From: RBG-13-68-16 sp050018455
GTDB lineage: Bacteria > Acidobacteriota > Thermoanaerobaculia > Thermoanaerobaculales > Thermoanaerobaculaceae
Assembly: GCA_050018455.1 (NCBI GenBank)
Contig: JBEKAA010000006.1
Location: forward strand, 1 to 64,000
Reading direction: 5' to 3'
Length of the DNA: 64,000 bases
In this document: positions 58,154-64,000 of the stretch, one piece after another
Layout of the letters: the number at the start of each line of letters is the position of its first letter
Position numbering within the stretch: position 1 is the first letter of the stretch
Translations under genes and position numbers: made by a program
Notes under the pieces: model-generated
The model's input: the letters and a program-made list of their open reading frames with translations, nothing else
Told to the model about the DNA's origin: nothing
Databases searched by the model: none

Positions 58154-60421
58154 CTAGCGCTTGGCGCGGAGGACGTTGAGCGCGCTACCGGCGCGGAACC
58201 AGCCGACCTGTTCGGCGTTGAACGTGTGGGCGCAGGCGATCTCGTCCTTCGTCCCGTCGGCGTGATGGAGGACCACGTTCACCGCCTTACCGGGAGCGAG
58301 CTCCGCGAGGCCCACGATGCTGACCCGGTCGCCTTCCCTCACCTTGTCGTAGTCGGCCGGGTCCGCGAACGCGAGCGGCAGGAGACCCTGCTTCTTGAGG
58401 TTGGTCTCGTGGATGCGCGCAAACGAGCGGGCGATCACCGCGACGCCGCCCAGGTGGCGCGGCTCCATGGCGGCGTGCTCCCGCGAGCTGCCCTCGCCGT
58501 AGTTCTCGTCACCCACCGCGATCCAGCGCATGCCGCGGTTCCTGAGGTCGCGGGCGATCTTGGTGAACTCCGTCGGCTCGCCCGTGATCGGGTGCTTCCC
58601 CTTGCCGGCCTCGCCGCTGAAGGCGTTCACCGCGCCGAGGAACATGTTGTTGGAAACATTGTCGAGGTGCCCGCGGAACTTCAGCCACGGCCCGGCGGGC
58701 GAGATGTGGTCGGTGGTGCACTTCCCCCTAGCCTTGAGGATCACCGGCAGCTCTACGTAGTCGTTGCCGTCCCAGGCCGGGAAAGGCACCAGGAGCTGCA
58801 ACCTGTCCGACCCGGCCCGCACCCGCACGGTCAAGCTTGACGGCGAGGCCGGCGGCGCAACGTACCCCTCCGCCTTGAAGACGAACCCCCTCTCCGGGAC
58901 CTCGGGGGCTGGCGGGGGCGGCGAGAGCCTCACCGCACGGCCGTCGACCTGGATCTCCTCCGCGATCGGGTTGACCGCGAGCGTGCCCGCGACGGAGTAC
59001 GCGACGACCACCTCCGGCGACGCAATGAACGAGAGCGTCGCGGGGTTGCCGTCGTTGCGGGCCGGGAAGTTGCGGTTGAACGAGTTGACGATCGTGTTGG
59101 TCGTTCCCTTCGGAAACTCGTCGCGCTGCCACTGACCGATGCACGGGCCGCAGGCGTTGGCGAGCACGGTGGCGCCGAACTCCTTGAACACCGTGAGGAG
59201 TCCGTCCCGCTCGATCGTTGCGTACACCTGCTCGGAGCCCGGCGTGATCAGGAGCGGTACGCGCGCCTTGAAGCCCGCCGCCAGCGCTTCGCGAGCAACG
59301 GCGGCGGCGCGGGTGATGTCCTCGTACGAGGAATTCGTGCACGACCCGACGAGCGCGGCCGAGATCGCCGCCGTGTAGCCGCTCTCCCTCACTGCCGCGG
59401 GAACCTTCGACAGTGGCCGCGCGAGGTCGGGGGTGTGCGGCCCGACCAGGTGGGGCTCGAGAGCGGAGAGGTCGATCTCCACGACGCGACCGAAGAACTT
59501 CTCGGGCGCCGCCTCGACCGCGGGGTCAGCGGCGAGCAGGTCGCGGTTGGCGTCGGCGAGATCCGCGATCGGCCCGCGCCTGGTCGCGCGAAGGTAGGTC
59601 TCCATGCGGGCGTCGTACGGGAAGATCGAAGTCGTGGCGCCGTGCTCTGCGCCCATGTTGGTGATGGTCCCCTTGCCGGTGCACGAGATCGAGGCGCACC
59701 CGGGACCGAAGAACTCGACGACGGCGTTCGTTCCGCCCTTGACCGTGAGGATGTCGAGGAGCTTGAGGATCACGTCCTTGGGCGCGGCCCAGCCGGAGAG
59801 CTTCCCGATGAGCTTAACGCCGATGAGCGTCGGCTGCAGGACCTCCCACGGGAAACCGGACATCACGTCCACCGCGTCGGCGCCGCCCACGCCCGAGGCG
59901 AACATCCCGAGGCCGCCCGCGTTCGGGGTGTGCGAGTCGGTGCCGATCATCATCCCGCCGGGGAAGGCGTAGTTCTCGAGGACCACCTGGTGGATGATGC
60001 CGGAGCCGGGCTTCCAGAAACCGATGCCGTAGCGCGCGGAGGCCGATTCCAGGAACGCGTAGACCTCCCTGTTCTCCTCGATGGCGCGCGCAACGTCGGC
60101 GGCAGCGCCGGACCTCGCGCGGATCAGGTGGTCGCAGTGGACCGTGGCCGGGACCGCGGTGCGGTCCATCCCGGCGAGCATGAACTGCAGCAACGCCATC
60201 TGCGCCGTCGCGTCCTGCATCGCCACGCGGTCCGGCCTGAGCTCCAGGTAGGCCTTGCCGGGGTCCAGTTCGACCCGCTCAAGGTGCTCGAGGTGCCCGA
60301 AGAGGTTCTTCTCGGTCAGCGTCAGCGGTCGCCCGAGACGCGCTCGGGCCGCCTTCAAGCGTGTTCGCGTGCGGTCGTAAACGGCCATGACCAACTCCGG
60401 AGTGCTCTCGATCGCTGCCAT
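58154..60421 (-). CDS. acn: Aconitate hydratase (mitochondrial-type)
   Basis: 755 residues. It interconverts citrate and isocitrate. The 4Fe-4S ligands are the Cys in VGSCTNSSYED and two in NACGPCIGQW. Other active-site regions include MIGTDSHTPNAGGLG, SFNRNFPARNDGNP and the C-terminal swivel domain with YGEGSSREHAAMEPRHLGG. Length and layout match the single-chain mitochondrial-type enzyme rather than AcnB or IRP1-type. A GGGGGG run precedes the ATG. It supplies the substrate of isocitrate dehydrogenase, which AceK regulates. Confidence 0.95.
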   Translation of the reverse strand: MAAIESTPELVMAVYDRTRTRLKAARARLGRPLTLTEKNLFGHLEHLERVELDPGKAYLELRPDRVAMQDATAQMALLQFMLAGMDRTAVPATVHCDHLIRARSGAAADVARAIEENREVYAFLESASARYGIGFWKPGSGIIHQVVLENYAFPGGMMIGTDSHTPNAGGLGMFASGVGGADAVDVMSGFPWEVLQPTLIGVKLIGKLSGWAAPKDVILKLLDILTVKGGTNAVVEFFGPGCASISCTGKGTITNMGAEHGATTSIFPYDARMETYLRATRRGPIADLADANRDLLAADPAVEAAPEKFFGRVVEIDLSALEPHLVGPHTPDLARPLSKVPAAVRESGYTAAISAALVGSCTNSSYEDITRAAAVAREALAAGFKARVPLLITPGSEQVYATIERDGLLTVFKEFGATVLANACGPCIGQWQRDEFPKGTTNTIVNSFNRNFPARNDGNPATLSFIASPEVVVAYSVAGTLAVNPIAEEIQVDGRAVRLSPPPPAPEVPERGFVFKAEGYVAPPASPSSLTVRVRAGSDRLQLLVPFPAWDGNDYVELPVILKARGKCTTDHISPAGPWLKFRGHLDNVSNNMFLGAVNAFSGEAGKGKHPITGEPTEFTKIARDLRNRGMRWIAVGDENYGEGSSREHAAMEPRHLGGVAVIARSFARIHETNLKKQGLLPLAFADPADYDKVREGDRVSIVGLAELAPGKAVNVVLHHADGTKDEIACAHTFNAEQVGWFRAGSALNVLRAKR

Positions 60422-60502
60422 TCATCCCCCCCGCCGGACAACGCCACAACAGACGTTCCGCTTCCAGGCGCTTTCCTGCCCGCGAAGTATACCCGGTAGG
60501 AG

Positions 60503-60690
60503 ACCCGTTCGCAGGTCCGAAGGTTCGCGGTTCGGCAAGCACGGGTCAAAGGTCAAACGTGAGACGTCAAAGGGAAGACAAAGGCCCTCACGTGCGACTC
60601 GGGCTTTCTTCCTTGTCGTCCCTTTGACGTTTTCCCTTTCACCTTTGCGTGAACGTTCAAACGTGCGAACTTTCGAACCCTGGGGCGCGG
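60503..60690. repeat. Mixed 7/8-bp repeat inverted element upstream of the CBS gene
   Basis: Left half: GTTCGCAGGTCCGAAGGTTCGCGG then GGTCAAAGGTCAAACGTGAGACGTCAAAGGGAAGAC. Right half: TCCCTTTGACGTTTTCCCTTTCACCTTTG then GAACGTTCAAACGTGCGAACTTTCGAACC. Both arms are mirrored complements around a core of about 35 bases. It fills the gap between divergent acn and CBS genes. Confidence 0.8.
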
Positions 60691-60699
60691 CCTGCCGCG

Positions 60700-60705
60700 T
60701 ATAAT
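60700..60705 (+). promoter_or_regulatory. Consensus -10 box of the CBS gene (leaderless)
   Basis: TATAAT, then six bases, then ATG at 60712. A transcript would begin at the start codon. Confidence 0.65.
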
Positions 60706-60711
60706 TAACAC

Positions 60712-61143
60712 ATGCCTCATCGCCTCACGGTCGGCGAGATCATGACGCGCGACGTCGTCACGCTCGCGGAGGACGACACGCTGGCCGATGCCCGCTCCTG
60801 CATGGAGCGCGGCCGGATCCGTCACCTCCCCGTGGTGCACGGAAAACAGCTGGTCGGCCTGGTCACGCACCGGGACATCGTGGCCGCGTCATTCTCGGTT
60901 TTCGCGCAGGTGAGCCGCCAGGAGGAGCACCGGATCTTCGTGCAGATCCCGGTCCGCGAGGTCATGCACGACGCGTTCGCGGTGCCGCCGACGATGCGGG
61001 TGCGCGAGGCCGCGCGCATCATGCTCGACAAGCAGTACGGATGCCTCCCGGTGGTGGCCGACGATCGGGCGCTGCTCGGGATCGTCACCGAGGCGGACTT
61101 CCTGCGCCTCGCAGTTCGGATGCTGGAGGCGATCCAGGCCTGA
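60712..61143 (+). CDS. CBS-pair domain protein
   Basis: 143 residues comprising two CBS domains: VGEIMTRDVVTLAEDDTLADARSCM, LVGLVTHRDIV, VREVMHDAFAVPPTMRVREAARIM and LLGIVTEADFL. CBS pairs bind adenine nucleotides and act as energy or redox sensors. There is no attached effector domain, so its partner is unknown. Confidence 0.88.
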   Translation: MPHRLTVGEIMTRDVVTLAEDDTLADARSCMERGRIRHLPVVHGKQLVGLVTHRDIVAASFSVFAQVSRQEEHRIFVQIPVREVMHDAFAVPPTMRVREAARIMLDKQYGCLPVVADDRALLGIVTEADFLRLAVRMLEAIQA

Positions 61144-61197
61144 GAGCCGGCGCGAACCCGGCCGGCTCGCTGAACGTTTGAGCCTGTGGAGGTGATC

Positions 61198-62145
61198 ATG
61201 CGTCGTGGAATTTTCGCCGCCGCCCTCATCGCGCCGCTCGCCGTGAGCGCGTGCATCCGCTCCAGGGTGCCGCTCTCGGTGCACGAGACCAAGACCTTCA
61301 CCGCCGCCGCCGGAAAGCTGGTGCGGTTCGACGTTAGCTCGCTCGACGTTGACGTGACGGTCGCCCCGACCAGCACAATCACCGCGGAGGTGGAGATCGA
61401 CGCCCGATCCTCCTCTCGAGGCGCGGCACGTCGTTGGGTCGATTCCCACACCCCGACGTTCGACGACTCCTCGTCGGCCCTCGAGATCCGGCAGCCATCC
61501 AGGCGAGCCGGGATCGTGGTATTCGGATTCCTGAACACCAAGGCGCGCGTCAAGCTCGTGATGCCGCCGGAGTGCGGCCTCGAGGTTCGCACTTCCTCCG
61601 GCGACGTCGCCGTGGGCGGCGACGTCGTGGTGGCGGGACCGGTCCGAATCCGCACCTCGTCGGGAGACGTAACCGTCACCGGGGGCCTTCGCGAGCTGAT
61701 CGTCAAGACCTCCTCCGGCGACGTTGTGGTTCGACGCCAGCCCCTCGCGGGCCTCGAGGCCGACACGACTTCCGGAGACGTCACGCTCGAGAGCGGAGGC
61801 CAGCGCGCGATCGTGGGCACCTCGTCGGGGGACGTGCGACTCGAAAAGCTCGAAGGGGGCCTCTCGGTGGACACCTCGTCCGGTGAGGTTGCGGCGAGCT
61901 GGGCCGCGCTCGCCCCCGGCTCGAAGCTCCGGGTCCACACCTCGTCCGGAGACGTGAGGCTTCGCGTCCCCGACGCGGCGCAGTTCCGCGGCCGGATCTC
62001 CACCAGGAGCGGCAGCATCCACTCGGACTTCTCAGGGGTCAGCGAGCGCCGCGAGCACGAGCTCTCGTTTACCGCCATGGCGGACGCCGTGGAGATCGAC
62101 GTTCGTACCTCGTCCGGCGATGTCAGCGTCCACAAGCACCCGTAG
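61198..62145 (+). CDS. DUF4097-like lipoprotein with TSSGDV beta-solenoid repeats
   Basis: 315 residues. A signal peptide ends in LAVSAC (lipobox). The rest is made of short repeats around TSSGDV: RTSSGDVAVGG, RTSSGDVTVTG, KTSSGDVVVRR, TTSGDVTLES, GTSSGDVRLEK, DTSSGEVAAS, HTSSGDVRLRV and a final RTSSGDVSVHK. This is the DUF4097 adhesin-like pattern, predicted to form a right-handed beta-solenoid on the cell surface or periplasm. GGAGGTGATC precedes the ATG at 61198. Function is unknown; some family members sit with anti-sigma systems. Confidence 0.85.
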   Translation: MRRGIFAAALIAPLAVSACIRSRVPLSVHETKTFTAAAGKLVRFDVSSLDVDVTVAPTSTITAEVEIDARSSSRGAARRWVDSHTPTFDDSSSALEIRQPSRRAGIVVFGFLNTKARVKLVMPPECGLEVRTSSGDVAVGGDVVVAGPVRIRTSSGDVTVTGGLRELIVKTSSGDVVVRRQPLAGLEADTTSGDVTLESGGQRAIVGTSSGDVRLEKLEGGLSVDTSSGEVAASWAALAPGSKLRVHTSSGDVRLRVPDAAQFRGRISTRSGSIHSDFSGVSERREHELSFTAMADAVEIDVRTSSGDVSVHKHP

Positions 62146-62230
62146 CTGCCAGCATCCAGGAGCATGCGGGTGATGTCCGGCCTGCCCTGCTGGCTACTCC
62201 ACGCCCCGCTGGTGCCGTTGCGCTGAAAAC

Positions 62231-62295
62231 TCCGAGATCGGATTCGGAAGACCGGACACTGTCGAGCCGTTGCTGTCCGGAAAACCGGATATAAT
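62231..62295 (+). promoter_or_regulatory. Promoter region with three small palindromes
   Basis: TATAAT at 62290-62295 lies eight bases before the ATG at 62304. Immediately upstream is TCCGG-AAAA-CCGGA (62276-62289). A near copy TTCGG-AAGA-CCGGA lies at 62243-62256, exactly 33 bases away, and TCCGA-GA-TCGGA at 62231-62242. This looks like operator spacing on one face of the helix. Confidence 0.5.
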
Positions 62296-62303
62296 TCAAG
62301 AGA

Positions 62304-64000
62304 ATGGACGGTCCGGACGGAAAGACCTCGGGTTCGTTGGACTCGGCTCACTTCGTGCTTCCGCGCCGGGGTTGGCTGAAGCTGCACGAGCACCAGACGC
62401 GCAGCTTCGTCCTCGCGGTGGCCGGAATCGTGGCGGTGACCGCGGGACTTATCGGAGCCGAACGCCGCGTCAGCGAGTTCCAGCGCCTCGACTTCCGCGC
62501 CATGCGGGCCGTCAAAGGCTACACCGTGCTCAGCGTGAGCCCACGGAGCGGCGCGGCCCGCGCCGGGATAGCGCCGGGCGATGCGATCCTCGCGGTCGAC
62601 GCGACTCCCGTAGCCAGGCTGGACGACCTCGAGCGGGCGCTGTACTCCCGCCGCGTCTCGACGCTGTCGATCCTGCGGGACGACAAGGTCCGCGAGGTCG
62701 CTTACTATCCGCCGGTCCCCCAGATCGACGTGCGCTACCTGCTGGTGGCCTTCGCGGCCATGTTCACGCTCGGCATCGCCGGGCTCGTCTATCTCGGGCA
62801 CCCCACCGCGCACGCGGGCCGGTTCCTCGCCCTTGCCGAGGCGCTGTTTCCGGCCGTGGTCGTCCCGTTCCCCCTCGAGCCGGACTCCTCCTGGCAAGTC
62901 CTGCTGCTGATCCGCGATTTCGGCCGCCTCGCGCTGCCTCCCCTCCTCGTGGCGTTCTTCGCCAGCTTCCCGGCCCCGATCAAGCGGTTCTCCTGGCTCT
63001 GGGTTACCTTCATCCCTTCGCTGGCGGTGGCGGCCGCGCGCACGGCGCTGGCTGCGGGCCTTCTGCCCCCCGTGGTCGCCGACGTGCTGCTCCCCGAGGC
63101 GCTTGACAGCGCAACGGCCGTGCTCGCGGTCCTCGGCGTGATCGCGGCGGCCGCCCTGTCGCTGCGCGCGTACGTGAACTACAGGGGAGACCCGACGCGC
63201 CGGCGACAGGTCGAGTGGGTGGCGCTGGGCGCGGCGGCGGGGTTCGCCCCGTACCTGCTGCTCTCGCTGATACCGCAGCTGGCCGGGGCAGAGCTCGAGG
63301 TCCTGACCTGGGTCTCGCTCCTGCCGCTCGCGCTGGTGCCTCTGGGGGTTGCGTCCTCGCTGCTCGAGTTCCGGCTGTGGGACCTGGAGGACATCACGCG
63401 CCAGGTCGTTGCGACAGGCGTCGCCGTTCTGCTCGGCGGCGTCAGCTTCGCGTTCCTGAATTACGCCATCACCCAGTTCGGCTTCCGCCTCGGGAACTGG
63501 CGGAACCTCGTCGCGGTGGCGGGCGGCGTCCTGCTGGCGACGCTCACGGTGCCCGCCAGGAAGCTGCTGCTCGAAGGGCTCGAGCACCTGCAGTACCGCG
63601 AGCGCCTGACGGCGCGCCGCGCTCTCACCACGTTCGCGGAGGAGGCGGTCGCCCACCGCGACCCCGAGACCCTGCTGTTGCGCCTGGCCCAACTCCTCCG
63701 CGACGCGCTCGGCGTCGAGCGCGTCGTGACGTACCTCGCGCTCGGCGGCAGGCTGTACCCCTCCGGCGCCGCGGATCGCTGGCCCGTGCTCGCGCTGGAC
63801 GACGTGCGCGGGCCTTTTCCGACCGAGGCCGAAGCCGAGCTCCCAGGTCGTGGGCTGTGGCACCGCTTTCCGGTGGAGAGGGACGGACGGACGATCGGCC
63901 TGGTCTACTGCGGGCGACGCCACGGAGAGCTGCCGCTCGGCCACGGAGAGCGCAGGCTGGTCGGCGCGCTCGCGGCCCAGGCGGCCCTCGCCCTCGAGAA
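62304..64000 (+). CDS. PDZ-containing membrane sensor protein (truncated by window end)
   Basis: At least 565 residues, open at the right edge. A transmembrane helix near residues 30-50 is followed by a PDZ domain (about 65-135: GYTVLSVSPRSGAARAGIAPGDAIL, AVDATPVARLDDLERAL). About seven more hydrophobic helices (about 145-430) come next. A GAF-like segment begins near 450 (ALTTFAEEAVAHRDPETLLLRLA). The end QAALALE suggests the junction to a histidine-kinase or PP2C output beyond the window. The start follows a leaderless-type TATAAT. Confidence 0.82.
   Translation, partial: MDGPDGKTSGSLDSAHFVLPRRGWLKLHEHQTRSFVLAVAGIVAVTAGLIGAERRVSEFQRLDFRAMRAVKGYTVLSVSPRSGAARAGIAPGDAILAVDATPVARLDDLERALYSRRVSTLSILRDDKVREVAYYPPVPQIDVRYLLVAFAAMFTLGIAGLVYLGHPTAHAGRFLALAEALFPAVVVPFPLEPDSSWQVLLLIRDFGRLALPPLLVAFFASFPAPIKRFSWLWVTFIPSLAVAAARTALAAGLLPPVVADVLLPEALDSATAVLAVLGVIAAAALSLRAYVNYRGDPTRRRQVEWVALGAAAGFAPYLLLSLIPQLAGAELEVLTWVSLLPLALVPLGVASSLLEFRLWDLEDITRQVVATGVAVLLGGVSFAFLNYAITQFGFRLGNWRNLVAVAGGVLLATLTVPARKLLLEGLEHLQYRERLTARRALTTFAEEAVAHRDPETLLLRLAQLLRDALGVERVVTYLALGGRLYPSGAADRWPVLALDDVRGPFPTEAEAELPGRGLWHRFPVERDGRTIGLVYCGRRHGELPLGHGERRLVGALAAQAALALE

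Noticed and set aside
60822..63944. Very long open frame on the minus strand across the CBS, DUF4097 and sensor genes
   Set aside because: Antisense shadow of three well-supported plus-strand genes. Its apparent TSPDEV-like repeats are the reverse reading of the TSSGDV repeats, and no family or ribosome-binding site supports it.

Overview
The window is high-GC, densely coded bacterial chromosome with no phage or plasmid genes and no recognisable transposase. LspA and Lgt, several predicted lipoproteins and a Tat-type signal point to a Gram-negative envelope. Paired S9 peptidases, an IspD-IspF fusion, an AceK and a Frz-like chemosensory cluster would fit a deep-branching soil, sediment or thermal lineage such as Acidobacteriota. 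That placement is inference; a 16S gene or a concatenated marker tree would settle it.

Bases 1-7350 (minus strand) are core translation. A ribosomal operon runs rplM-rpsI-rpsB-tsf-pyrH-frr-ispDF-rlmB from a near-consensus promoter. It is followed by a tRNA cluster Thr(TGT)-Tyr(GTA)-Gly(TCC)-Thr(GGT) leading into tuf, the arrangement known from the E. coli tufB operon. Bases 7480-19510 hold two secreted S9 peptidases, two calcineurin-type phosphoesterases, a thioredoxin-like protein, an FHA-GAF-SpoIIE phosphatase, small enzymes and an NmrA-family relic. Bases 19870-26030 carry a two-component system, an amidohydrolase, a TPR-cyclic-nucleotide protein and an AMP-forming ligase.

Bases 26065-34647 form a tightly overlapping chemosensory operon: CheW, a small CheW-like protein, an MCP with a C-terminal Cache-like domain and no periplasmic domain, CheA-REC, CheB, REC-GGDEF with an intact I-site, and CheR-TPR. 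The architecture resembles Frz-type systems, here with a probable cyclic-di-GMP output. A Ser/Thr kinase with TPRs follows. Bases 37230-49850 hold acpS, a response regulator, ileS-lspA-lgt-rluA, a YfhO-like membrane protein, a lipoate-ligase-like gene with an SH3/TonB lipoprotein, and an SDR. Bases 49910-64000 hold aceK, an aminotransferase, an ICMT-like methyltransferase, a secreted zinc metalloprotease, an MscS channel, aconitase, a CBS protein, a DUF4097-like lipoprotein and the start of a PDZ-GAF membrane sensor.

The most unusual aspect is the spacers. Most longer gaps contain arrays of 7- or 8-bp units whose complement lies on the far side of a short core, so each region could form a large hairpin. 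Unit sequence differs from site to site, and in rlmB, lgt and cheR the repeat is read as protein. There is also a 121-bp near-identical inverted pair, a separate element of about 160 bp whose internal stem shows a compensatory base change between copies, and a third spacer family. A second global pattern is that many genes have a -10 hexamer only 6-9 bases before the start codon and no Shine-Dalgarno sequence, as expected for leaderless mRNAs.
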